NCBI RefSeq assembly: GCF_003122485.1
Contig: NZ_JRFU01000121.1
Location: 1-64,000, forward strand
Reading direction: 5' to 3'
Length of the DNA: 64,000 nt
From: Eubacterium ramulus
GTDB lineage: Bacteria; Bacillota; Clostridia; Lachnospirales; Lachnospiraceae
Of the stretch, positions 44,931-52,558 are shown piece after piece (the stretch's first letter is position 1; every line of letters starts with the position of its first letter). The notes under the pieces are model-generated. The model searched no databases and had not been told where the DNA came from. It saw only the letters and a program-made list of their open reading frames with translations. The translations under genes and the position numbers were made by a program.

Positions 44931-46886
44931 GTGAAAAACAAAGTACAGAAATTCGGTAAGTTCCTGTCGGGAATGGTTATGCCGAATATTGGAGCATTGA
45001 TCGCATTTGGTTTTCTGGCAGCGCTGTTCATCGATACAGGCTGGATTCCAAATGAAAAATTAAACAGTATGGTATCACCGATGCTGACATATCTGATCCC
45101 AATCCTGATCGCATCTACCGGTGGAAAAATGGTAGGCGGCGACAGAGGTCGTGTCGTAGGTGCTATCGCAGTTATCGGTGCGATTATGAGTGATACATCT
45201 ATCACAATGCTGATGGCTGCTATGGTTATGGGACCGTTGGCAGGATTTTGTATCAAAAAATTTGATCAGCTGATGGACGGCCATATGCCGGCAGGATTTG
45301 AGATGCTGATCAACAACTTTTCCGCAGGTATCATTGGTATGCTGCTGGCAATTCTGGGGTATGTGGTTGTCGGCCCGGTGATGAGTGGTATTTTAGCTGT
45401 TCTGGCAGCAGGAGTAAATATTCTGGTAAGCCACAGCCTGCTTCCGCTGGTTGCAATTTTCATTGAGCCGGCAAAAGTATTATTCTTAAACAATGCAATT
45501 AATCATGGTATTTTCACACCGCTGGCTACTGCACAGGCAGCAGAGGTCGGAAAAACCATTATGTATATGCTTGAGCCAAACCCAGGTCCTGGACTTGGTG
45601 TTCTGCTTGCATACATGTTCTTCTGTAAAGATAAAAAGACAAAACAGTCCGCACCGGGCGCTGTGATCATTCACGTATTAGGTGGTATTCATGAGATTTA
45701 CTTCCCGTATATTTTAATGAATCCGCTTGTGATCATCGCACCGATCGTCGGAAATATGGTAGCAATTTTCTGGTTTAACCTGACAGGCTGCGGTCTGGTA
45801 GGACCGGCTTCCCCGGGCTCCATCATTGCATATCTGATGATGGCTCCGGGACCGGATATCTGGAAAGTATTAGTTGGTGTGGCTATCGCAACAGGTATTT
45901 CCTTTGCCATCGCATCACCGATCGTAAAAATGGCAGGTGGCAAGACCAGTCTGGAAGATGCACAGGCAGAGATGGCAGCGATGAAAGCAGAAGCAAAAGG
46001 TGAGGTTGCTGCTCCGGTTGCAATCAAAGATGCATCTGAAGTAAAGAAAATCATTTTCGCATGTGATGCAGGAATGGGTTCCTCTGCTATGGGAGCAACA
46101 AAATTCCGTAACCGTCTGAAAGCGGTTTGTCCGCAGATTCATGTAAGTAACACTTCTGTCGATAATATTCCGGCAGACTGCGATATCGCGGTTGTTCAGA
46201 CAACACTGGCAGACCGTGCAAGAAAATCTGCACCGCAGGCACAGCTTGTGACCATTGGAAACTTCCTTGCGGATCCGGCATTGGATGAACTGTATGAACA
46301 GCTGACCAGCAAAACCGCTGATACAGCAGCTTCTACACCGATAGCTGATACAAATGTTATAAATGAAAAACAGGCAGAGAAAACGACACCTGTTGTTGAA
46401 AATGCAGAAATAGAAGAAAAAATTTCAGACGTATCTGCTGAGACATCACAGGCTGCTTCTGAGAAAAAACAGGTTCTGATCAAAGAAGGAATTCGTCTGA
46501 ATCAGGCACCGGTTTCAAAAGAAGAAGTTATTCAAGCAGCAGGTGAGTTATTACATCAGCTTGGCTACGTGGATGAAACTTATGTAGATGCTATGCAGGA
46601 ACGTGAAAAACTGATCACAACCTATATGGGAATGGGTGTTGCAATCCCGCACGGAACCAGTCAGGCAAAAGGCACCGTAAAGAAAACTGGTATCGTATTC
46701 TTACAGTATCCGGAAGGTGTTGATTTTGGTGATGAAAAGGCACAGCTTGTGTTTGGAATTGCCGGAATCGGGGATGAACATCTGGATCTGCTGGCAAAGA
46801 TCTGTGAAGTATTGGAAGACGATGAAGTATTGGAAAAAATGAAAACGACTTCTGACCTTGACTGGGTAATGGAACGGTTATCTTAA
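44931..46886 (+). CDS. mtlA: Mannitol-type PTS transporter EIICBA
   Basis: Fused PTS permease of 651 residues. The membrane IIC domain (about 1-340) has GMVMPNIGALIAFG, NHGIFTPLATAQA and EPNPGPGLGVLLAYM. The IIB domain has the phosphocysteine loop FACDAGMGSSAMG near 375-387. An Ala/Glu-rich linker follows, then IIA with phospho-His in GMGVAIPHGTSQAKG. GGGAGG at 44918-44923 selects the GTG at 44931 (VKNKVQKFGK). The sequence is mannitol-like, but the paired dehydrogenase is not MtlD. Confidence 0.9.
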   Translation: MKNKVQKFGKFLSGMVMPNIGALIAFGFLAALFIDTGWIPNEKLNSMVSPMLTYLIPILIASTGGKMVGGDRGRVVGAIAVIGAIMSDTSITMLMAAMVMGPLAGFCIKKFDQLMDGHMPAGFEMLINNFSAGIIGMLLAILGYVVVGPVMSGILAVLAAGVNILVSHSLLPLVAIFIEPAKVLFLNNAINHGIFTPLATAQAAEVGKTIMYMLEPNPGPGLGVLLAYMFFCKDKKTKQSAPGAVIIHVLGGIHEIYFPYILMNPLVIIAPIVGNMVAIFWFNLTGCGLVGPASPGSIIAYLMMAPGPDIWKVLVGVAIATGISFAIASPIVKMAGGKTSLEDAQAEMAAMKAEAKGEVAAPVAIKDASEVKKIIFACDAGMGSSAMGATKFRNRLKAVCPQIHVSNTSVDNIPADCDIAVVQTTLADRARKSAPQAQLVTIGNFLADPALDELYEQLTSKTADTAASTPIADTNVINEKQAEKTTPVVENAEIEEKISDVSAETSQAASEKKQVLIKEGIRLNQAPVSKEEVIQAAGELLHQLGYVDETYVDAMQEREKLITTYMGMGVAIPHGTSQAKGTVKKTGIVFLQYPEGVDFGDEKAQLVFGIAGIGDEHLDLLAKICEVLEDDEVLEKMKTTSDLDWVMERLS

Positions 46887-46921
46887 AAGTTTCTTTGGTG
46901 GTAAAAATTTAAGATTGTGAA

Positions 46922-46987
46922 GGAAACTCCGGCTATTTTGTCTTATCGGCTAGTAATCGCTCGCTAAGAAAAATAGCCGGAGTTTCC
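46922..46987. repeat. Long hairpin element A with conserved loop
   Basis: An 18-bp perfect stem (46922-46939/46970-46987) encloses a 30-base loop that itself starts TCTTA and ends TAAGA. The loop is about 73% identical, in reverse orientation, to the loop of element B, whose stem differs completely. No T run follows. Confidence 0.6.
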
Positions 46988-47058
46988 AATTTGCGATATT
47001 GAGATTCAAAAAATTACGTTTAAGGAAGTGGAAGTTTTATATATTCCGTAACGTAAAT

Positions 47059-47127
47059 TGGGGAATCAGGGGATTTTTTCTTGGAAAGCGATTGTTAGCT
47101 GACAAGACAAAATCCCATGGTTCCCCA
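47059..47127. repeat. Long hairpin element B with conserved loop
   Basis: A stem of 19 positions (47059-47077/47109-47127, one mismatch and one G-T) encloses a 31-base loop with TCTTG..CAAGA at its base and the core AGCGATTGTTAGCTGA. It is inverted relative to element A. Both lie in the convergent gap between mtlA and the hydrolase. Confidence 0.6.
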
Positions 47128-47160
47128 TTCAATACCTAAATTTTTCCCGCCGCAGAATTT

Positions 47161-48093
47161 TTACCTACGTGCAAGGTGCCCATTCAGCCACGTAAGGATA
47201 TCTGCATAGACCACATCACGATCGGTTTCATTCAAAATCTCATGCCGATCTCCCGGATAAAGTTTGATCTGCACATCCTGAATGCCGGCATCTTTATACT
47301 GCTGGCAGACCTGCGTCACGCTTTTTCCATTATTTCCAACAGGATCATCTGCACCGGCAACGAAAAACAGTGGCAGATTTTTTGGAATCTGCTGAATATG
47401 AGCCGGATTCTGAATATATTGTATCCCACGAAACATCTGGTAATAACCGTTTACCGTGAAGCGGAAAGTAGACCACGGATTGTTGACACAGGCATCAATA
47501 ATGGCTTCATCCTTGGTGAGCCAGTCACTTGGTGTACGCGCAGGTTCAAATTGTTTATTGTAACCGCCAAATGCCATATTATCTACAAAGGAACTTCGGT
47601 ATTCCCATCCGCGAAACAGCGCGATCAGTCGGCAGAGCAGCTTTCCGATATGTAACACAATGCCTGGTTGGGAACCGGTTCCCATGATCACGGCACCTGC
47701 CAGTCCATCCGCATGCATTTGGATATACTGACGAGTCAGAAAGGACCCCATGCTGTGTCCAAGGAAAAAATAAGGCAGATCCGGATATTTTTTCTGCGTC
47801 ATAGTCCGCAGGGTATGAATATCAGCAATAACACATTCATTGCCGTTTGGGTGTCCGAAATAACCGTGCTGGTCGTCGGTAACAACGGATGCGCCATGCC
47901 CAAGGTGATCGTTGGCGACCACATAGTAACCCTGAGCGGCAGCATGTTGTGCAAAATCGTCGTATCGGTCTGCGTAATCAACCATGCCGTGACAAATCTG
48001 CAAGACCGCTTTTGGTGTACCTTCCGGTTCCCAGATAATCGCGTGAATCTGTGTTTTTCCATCCGAGGATGGGTAAGTGATATCGTGTTTCAT
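47161..48093 (-). CDS. Alpha/beta hydrolase (monoacylglycerol lipase/lysophospholipase-like)
   Basis: A 310-residue serine hydrolase. The nucleophile elbow is GHSMGS (S114), HG in LQICHGMVDYADRY contributes the oxyanion hole, and the acid and His are in AGADDPVGNNG and GDRHEILNE. No signal peptide, so cytosolic. GAGGGGG precedes the ATG at 48093; the frame is open 20 codons further but without family similarity. Convergent with mtlA. Confidence 0.88.
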   Translation of the reverse strand: MKHDITYPSSDGKTQIHAIIWEPEGTPKAVLQICHGMVDYADRYDDFAQHAAAQGYYVVANDHLGHGASVVTDDQHGYFGHPNGNECVIADIHTLRTMTQKKYPDLPYFFLGHSMGSFLTRQYIQMHADGLAGAVIMGTGSQPGIVLHIGKLLCRLIALFRGWEYRSSFVDNMAFGGYNKQFEPARTPSDWLTKDEAIIDACVNNPWSTFRFTVNGYYQMFRGIQYIQNPAHIQQIPKNLPLFFVAGADDPVGNNGKSVTQVCQQYKDAGIQDVQIKLYPGDRHEILNETDRDVVYADILTWLNGHLARR

Positions 48094-48310
48094 ATTGGAT
48101 TTTCCCCCTCTACAATCTGTACTTCTCAAATGATTAAAATGTCGAACGCACATGAGATTTGGTGCGAGGATCTGGTAAGTGTAAGCAGATACTTTTTTTC
48201 AGAATCATCGCAAGCCCATCCGTGATTGTTATGCTTCCATCATATCGGGAAAAAGTAATGGATGCAAGAGACAAATGCCGGGAACTGTAGTGAAGTGGCG
48301 GTATCGTTCA

Positions 48311-48339
48311 TTGACGAACCCGAACAGGTATGCTATACT
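48311..48339 (+). promoter_or_regulatory. Promoter of the small membrane protein
   Basis: TTGACG at 48311-48316, 17 bp, TATACT at 48334-48339, 37 bp before the ATG. Confidence 0.8.
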
Positions 48340-48376
48340 TTTGGGGAAAAGAAAGCAAGAAGGAGCTTATCAGAAT

Positions 48377-48631
48377 ATGAGTCAGGCAAAAGTTGATAGA
48401 TATAAAGAAGAAAAGAAAAACAGAAAACAGACAATGAAAAAAGAAAAACGCAATCGTGTACTTGCAAGATCCCTTGGTGTAGTGATTGCGGCAGCAGTTG
48501 TATGCTGGATCGGATTTTCCGGATATTCTTATTATCAGGAGAAGAAACCGATGACAAAAACAGAACTTTCCACAGCAGCACTGAGTGATTATCTGAGCGG
48601 ATTGACCACAACAGACAGTGCATCAGAGTAA
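48377..48631 (+). CDS. Small single-pass membrane protein, unknown function
   Basis: An 84-residue protein with an extremely basic cytosolic N-terminus (YKEEKKNRKQTMKKEKRNRV), one membrane helix (about 34-53) and a short extracellular tail rich in Ser and Thr. AAGGAG selects the ATG at 48377. It has its own strong promoter and terminator, so it is clearly expressed, but no family is recognised. Confidence 0.7.
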   Translation: MSQAKVDRYKEEKKNRKQTMKKEKRNRVLARSLGVVIAAAVVCWIGFSGYSYYQEKKPMTKTELSTAALSDYLSGLTTTDSASE

Positions 48632-48654
48632 TCCAAAAAGTTTTGAAAAATATT

Positions 48655-48699
48655 ACCCCATCGTGAGCAGCAGATGCCCGTCGATGGGGTTTGTTTTTT
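48655..48699 (+). terminator. Terminator
   Basis: ACCCCATCG pairs with CGATGGGGT (9 bp, loop of 18), followed by TTGTTTTTT. Confidence 0.85.
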
Positions 48700-48733
48700 G
48701 CAAAAATCGAATAAAAATGAGTGTTGTGTCATG

Positions 48734-49174
48734 TTATTCATCAGAAACAATCGCTTTGTCCAGCGCATCTTCGACTGCATTCAGGAGCATCGTTGCGGTA
48801 TATTGATTTTCTTCCGAATAAGAAATGTTGTCGGTGGACTGCGTTTTGCAGATCTGCTCACTGATATTGTCCATGGAGGACTGCATCAGCGGATACATGG
48901 TGGCAACGGTATCATTCAGATTTACAAAAGACACAGAGTTAATGTGATCTTCATCCACTACGACCTGCACATCCAACGTCTGCCCTTCAAAGGCGATTGA
49001 AGATGTGTATACACCGGCTTTGTATTTCGGCTGGTCGCTATCGTTTTTCTGATGCCTGCCCGGACCAAACATGTAGATCAGTAAAAAAATGAGTACAATT
49101 CCGAGAATAATAAAAATGGTTGTATAAATGACTTCTTTCATGTGAAGCACTATAATTTTTGTCTTTGAACGCAT
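48734..49174 (-). CDS. Membrane-anchored protein with a degenerate FMN-binding-like domain
   Basis: A 146-residue protein with an N-terminal membrane helix (about 14-36) and an extracellular domain. YKAGVYTSSIAFEGQTLDVQ and the end LLNAVEDALDKA resemble FMN-binding domains of the Rnf/Nqr type, but the usual SGAT flavinylation motif is replaced by SEENQYTATM. It may bind something other than covalent FMN. GAGGGGG ten bases upstream supports the ATG at 49174. Convergent with the small membrane gene. Confidence 0.6.
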   Translation of the reverse strand: MRSKTKIIVLHMKEVIYTTIFIILGIVLIFLLIYMFGPGRHQKNDSDQPKYKAGVYTSSIAFEGQTLDVQVVVDEDHINSVSFVNLNDTVATMYPLMQSSMDNISEQICKTQSTDNISYSEENQYTATMLLNAVEDALDKAIVSDE

Positions 49175-49465
49175 GCAACAGTTTCCCCCTCATATCATAC
49201 TTTGTACATCATATGCAAAAAGAAGAAAAATATGTGTTCCTTCGGAAAAAATGGGGAGAAAAGATAGGAGAAAGGCTTTTTGGATGAAAGCAGGGGGATT
49301 TGATTGGGAAAAGGACGCTACGCGCTCTATTATCTGAGAACCTGGTAGCATTAGAATCTGGCAAAAAAGAACCAGTTTTTTTCGAATCTGAAAAAGTAAA
49401 TGTTATCTTCTGGTACAAAATTTCAGATGGAATAAAAAATAATGTAAAAAAATTGAAAAAAGTGC
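49175..49465. other. Spacer upstream of tRNA-Gly
   Basis: About 290 bp. It holds the minus-strand start signals near 49190 and a weak CTGG/CCAG hairpin followed by T's (about 49356-49378). A 60-codon frame beginning with TTG at 49300 overlaps the tRNA promoter and looks non-coding. Confidence 0.35.
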
Positions 49466-49494
49466 TTGACTTTTGGGACTGACCGCGGTATCAT
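49466..49494 (+). promoter_or_regulatory. tRNA-Gly promoter
   Basis: TTGACT at 49466-49471, 17 bp, TATCAT at 49489-49494, about 41 bp before the mature tRNA. Confidence 0.8.
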
Positions 49495-49535
49495 ATCACT
49501 TGTCTTGAGGCGAACAGCTAAAGACAATAAGATAT

Positions 49536-49608
49536 GCGCGAGTGGCTCAGTTGGTGGAGCGCGACCTTGCCAAGGTCGAGGCCGCGGGTTCGAGTCCCGT
49601 CTCGCGCT
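49536..49608 (+). tRNA. tRNA-Gly (anticodon GCC)
   Basis: A full cloverleaf: acceptor GCGCGAG/CTCGCGC, D stem GCTC/GAGC, anticodon stem CGACC/GGTCG with loop TTGCCAA, five-base variable loop, and T stem GCGGG/CCCGT with TTCGAGT. The discriminator is T and CCA is not encoded. A terminator follows at once. Confidence 0.96.
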
Positions 49609-49612
49609 TCCT

Positions 49613-49643
49613 AAAAAGGTATCCGATTGGATACCTTTTTTTT
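49613..49643 (+). terminator. Terminator after tRNA-Gly
   Basis: AAAAAGGTATCC pairs with GGATACCTTTTT around GATT, continuing as T's (eight in all). Confidence 0.92.
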
Positions 49644-49660
49644 CGTCTAAAAACATGAAC

Positions 49661-49762
49661 CCGCGGCGCCGCGGAGTTCGAGGTCTCAGAGGACATAAAG
49701 CCCTCTTCGGTCGGTGCTAACCATTGGTCTTCCAGACCAATAGCACCGTCTCGCGCTTTTTT
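49661..49762 (+). repeat. Rearranged partial copy of the tRNA-Gly 3' end
   Basis: GCCGCGGAGTTCGAG (49668-49682) repeats tRNA positions 49581-49594 with one extra base, and CCGTCTCGCGCTT (49746-49758) repeats 49597-49609 exactly. About 63 bases between them contain a strong hairpin (CGGTGCT..ATTGGTC/GACCAAT.AGCACCG, 49712-49748). A 14-bp palindrome CCGCGGCGCCGCGG starts the block and TTTTTT ends it. The rest of the gap to thyA (to 49957) is AT-rich and holds its unassigned promoter. Confidence 0.6.
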
Positions 49763-49957
49763 GCGTGCCGGAAGCTGCGGCGTTTTCCATTTGTTGTATG
49801 CAGTATTTTTCAAGTTACTACTTTAAGAATTGTGTTTTTTTTGCTATACTATTACGAATACGAGAAAAATAAAATATATGATGTCGAAGGAATGTCAGAT
49901 CTATTTATTTTTTATGGAACGAAATATTAGAATAGAAAATATAATTGGAGGACGCAG

Positions 49958-50806
49958 ATGAGTTACGCAGATCACATTTTTATCAATATGTGTAAAGATA
50001 TTATTGAAAACGGAACCAGCACAGAGGGAGAAAAGGTGCGCCCGAAATGGGAGGATGGAACCAGTGCTTACACCATCAAACAGTTTGGTGTGGTAAATCG
50101 CTATGATCTGTCCAAAGAATTTCCAGCACTGACTCTGCGCAGAACTGCCATCAAGAGCTGTACGGATGAGATGCTCTGGATCTGGCAGCAGAAATCCAAC
50201 AATATCAATGATCTTCACAGCCATGTGTGGGATGAGTGGGCAGATGAAACCGGTTCCATCGGAAAAGCATATGGTTATCAGATGGGCGTAAAGCATCAGT
50301 ATAAGGAAGGTATGATGGATCAGGTGGATCGTGTGATCTATGATCTGAAAAACAATCCTTACAGTCGCCGTATTATGACCAATATTTATGTGCACGCGGA
50401 TCTGCATGAAATGCATCTGTATCCTTGTGCCTACAGCATGACATTTAATGTGACAAAGAAACCGGGGCAGGATAAACTGGTGCTGAATGCGATATTGAAT
50501 CAGCGTTCCCAGGATATTCTGGCAGCAAATAACTGGAATGTGTGTCAGTACGCGGTACTCATGCATATGCTGGCGCAGGTTTGCAATATGCAGGTGGGTG
50601 AGCTGGTGCATGTCATTGCGGATGCGCATATTTATGACAGACATATTCCGCTGGTACAGGAGCTGATCTCCCGTGAGCCGCTTCCGGCTCCGACCTTCTG
50701 GCTGAATCCGGAAGTGAAGGATTTTTACAAGTTTACAAGAGATGATGTGCGTCTGGATAATTATCAGACCGGTCCGCAGATCACAAATATACCAATCGCG
50801 GTTTAA
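49958..50806 (+). CDS. thyA: Thymidylate synthase, divergent ThyA type
   Basis: Makes dTMP from dUMP with methylene-tetrahydrofolate. Kept: nucleophile C157 (LYPC), phosphate-binding arginines in YSRRIM and QRSQD (R183, S184, D186), N194 in WNVCQYA and the HIY motif. Changed: the residue after the Cys is Ala158 where E. coli has His, and the N-terminal DRTGTGT loop is replaced by WEDGTSAYT. The 282 residues are otherwise full length. GGAGG is well spaced. It is followed by the structured spacer and folA. Confidence 0.85.
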   Translation: MSYADHIFINMCKDIIENGTSTEGEKVRPKWEDGTSAYTIKQFGVVNRYDLSKEFPALTLRRTAIKSCTDEMLWIWQQKSNNINDLHSHVWDEWADETGSIGKAYGYQMGVKHQYKEGMMDQVDRVIYDLKNNPYSRRIMTNIYVHADLHEMHLYPCAYSMTFNVTKKPGQDKLVLNAILNQRSQDILAANNWNVCQYAVLMHMLAQVCNMQVGELVHVIADAHIYDRHIPLVQELISREPLPAPTFWLNPEVKDFYKFTRDDVRLDNYQTGPQITNIPIAV

Positions 50807-50883
50807 CAGTTCACTCATCACATGTATTCAGACAATGATCATGCTTGCATGAGGAATTGGCTGGATGCATAGTGATGAAGGGA

Positions 50884-50953
50884 GCGCCTTATTATGAGCA
50901 AAAATAGTAGCGTAGCTACGGAGAAGCCTGAAAAGGCGTTTTGCGAATGGCGC
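50884..50953 (+). promoter_or_regulatory. Branched RNA-like fold between thyA and folA
   Basis: GCGCC/GGCGC (50884-50888/50949-50953) and GCAAAA/TTTTGC (50898-50903/50939-50944) enclose two small hairpins, GTAGC/GCTAC (50907-50919) and GCCT/AGGC (50926-50937). Four nested helices in 70 bases look selected. No T run follows. It may be an intergenic RNA element or a dispersed repeat. Confidence 0.5.
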
Positions 50954-51003
50954 GTGTGAACTGTATGAAATATTAATTAAGAAGAAAGAGAGATGTGAGA
51001 TAC

Positions 51004-51495
51004 ATGAATTTAATTGTAGCAGTAGATAAAAACTGGGCCATCGGCAGAAATAATAAGCTGCTGGTGAGCATTCCGGATGACATGAAGTTTTTCCGTGAGA
51101 CAACCACCGGAAAAATCGTTGTCATGGGACGTAAAACACTGGAGAGTTTTCCGGGAAAGAAACCGCTGAAAAACCGTGTGAATATCGTTCTGACAAGTGA
51201 TCACAGTTATCAGGTTGACGGAGCTGTGATCGTGCACGATATGGACGAACTGCACGAAGAACTGAAAAAATACGACAGCAAAGATATTTACGTCATCGGC
51301 GGTGAGAGTATTTACAGACAGCTTTTGGATGAGTGCGAGGTGGCGCACATTACAAAAATCGATTTTGCTTACGAGGCAGATGCCTGGTTCCCGAATCTGG
51401 ATGAAAAAGAAGAGTGGGTGGTTACCGCGGACAGCGAGGAGCAGACCTACTTTGATCTGGAATATTATTTCTATAAATATGAAAAGAAGGCATAA
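51004..51495 (+). CDS. folA: Dihydrofolate reductase
   Basis: Regenerates tetrahydrofolate consumed by ThyA. The 163 residues show MNLIVAVDKNWAIGRNNKLL, the NADPH loop VVMGRKTLESFPGKKPLKNR, the VIGGESIYRQLL strand and the substrate-binding Asp in SIPDDMKFF. The start at 51004 matches the family; a GTG three codons earlier is possible. It shares a probable transcript with thyA, a metabolic pair. Three bases separate its stop from the AEC gene. Confidence 0.95.
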   Translation: MNLIVAVDKNWAIGRNNKLLVSIPDDMKFFRETTTGKIVVMGRKTLESFPGKKPLKNRVNIVLTSDHSYQVDGAVIVHDMDELHEELKKYDSKDIYVIGGESIYRQLLDECEVAHITKIDFAYEADAWFPNLDEKEEWVVTADSEEQTYFDLEYYFYKYEKKA

Positions 51496-51498
51496 AGC

Positions 51499-52449
51499 AT
51501 GAGTAACTTTTTATTTAGTATCAATGTGACGATACCGATTTTCCTTGTCATGGTAATTGGCTACTTTTTACGTCGGATCGGTATGCTGAACGAAAACTTT
51601 GTCACGGTGGCAAATAAGTTCAATTTCAAGGTGACTTTGCCGTTTTTGCTGTTCCGTGACCTGTCATCCGTCAATATTCAGGAAGTATTTGACCTGAAAT
51701 ATGTGCTGTTTTGTGCCATTGCCACTTCTATCTGTTTCTGGAGTGTGTATGGCCTGACAAAAATTTTTATGAAAGACAAATCTATGGTAGGTGCTTTTAC
51801 TCAGGCTTCCTTCCGCAGCAGCGCGGCGGTTATGGGACTGGCATTTATCCAGAATATTTACGGGCAGTCAACAATGGGATCCCTAATGATCATCGGTGCG
51901 GTTCCGTTGTACAACATATATTCCGTGCTTGTACTGACATTTGAAGGAGATTATCCGGAGAATGAGCGCGATACAGGCAGAATCAAACAGGCTGGTATCA
52001 ACATCCTGAAGAACCCGATTATCATCGGCATAGTCCTTGGTCTGATCGTGGCATTATTACATAATCCACTGCCGGAACTGGTAAATTCGACCGTAAACAA
52101 TGTGGCAAAGATGGCAACCCCACTTGCATTGATCGGACTTGGCGCGGGCTTTGAAGGAAAGAAGGCACTGGCAAAGATCAAACCTACCCTCTGGGCTGCT
52201 TTTATCAAGCTGATCGCCCAGGCAGCAATTTTTATTCCGATTGCGGCTGCTCTTGGTTTTCAGGGCGAAAAAATGGTCGCACTCGTAGTCATGCTGGCAG
52301 CACCGGCAACCCCGAGCTGTTATATCATGGCAAAAAATATGCATAACGATGGTGTGTTGACGGCGAGCATCGTAGTGGCGACCACACTGCTGGCTTCCGT
52401 GACACTGACGGGATGGATTTTCCTGCTGCGCACGTTAGGGTGGATATAA
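51499..52449 (+). CDS. AEC (auxin efflux carrier-like) family transporter
   Basis: A 316-residue membrane protein with about ten helices in two halves. Characteristic segments are VMVIGYFLRRIGMLNENF, SVYGLTKIF, ASFRSSAAVMGLAFIQNIYG and the late VMLAAPATPSCYIMAKNM. Bacterial members export or import small organic acids such as malate; the substrate here is unknown. Only a short AAGG precedes the ATG, three bases after folA, so translational coupling is likely. Confidence 0.85.
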   Translation: MSNFLFSINVTIPIFLVMVIGYFLRRIGMLNENFVTVANKFNFKVTLPFLLFRDLSSVNIQEVFDLKYVLFCAIATSICFWSVYGLTKIFMKDKSMVGAFTQASFRSSAAVMGLAFIQNIYGQSTMGSLMIIGAVPLYNIYSVLVLTFEGDYPENERDTGRIKQAGINILKNPIIIGIVLGLIVALLHNPLPELVNSTVNNVAKMATPLALIGLGAGFEGKKALAKIKPTLWAAFIKLIAQAAIFIPIAAALGFQGEKMVALVVMLAAPATPSCYIMAKNMHNDGVLTASIVVATTLLASVTLTGWIFLLRTLGWI

Positions 52450-52476
52450 CTTCCCAAAGTTCCATAAAATGAAGGG

Positions 52477-52522
52477 ATCACTTCTACATAAGAAATAGAT
52501 GTATATAAAAATCCGAAGTGAT
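52477..52522 (+). other. Inverted repeat before ilvB
   Basis: ATCACTTC (52477-52484) pairs with GAAGTGAT (52515-52522) across 30 bases. It shows no T-box or terminator features. It could be an operator or weak transcript end for the AEC gene. Confidence 0.35.
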
Positions 52523-52558
52523 GTAGGGACAAAAAGGAAGGAAAAAGGAGAGAGTTGA

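Noticed and set aside
49300-49482. A 60-codon frame before tRNA-Gly
   Set aside because: TTG start, and it overlaps the tRNA promoter -35. A marginal AGGGGG before it was not enough.
49901-50821. A 306-codon minus-strand frame across thyA
   Set aside because: Long but antisense to thymidylate synthase, His/Ile-rich and without start signals.
52450-52558. Possible T-box or amino-acid attenuator before ilvB
   Set aside because: The gap is too short and lacks a T-box sequence, specifier loop or terminator; only a simple inverted repeat is present.
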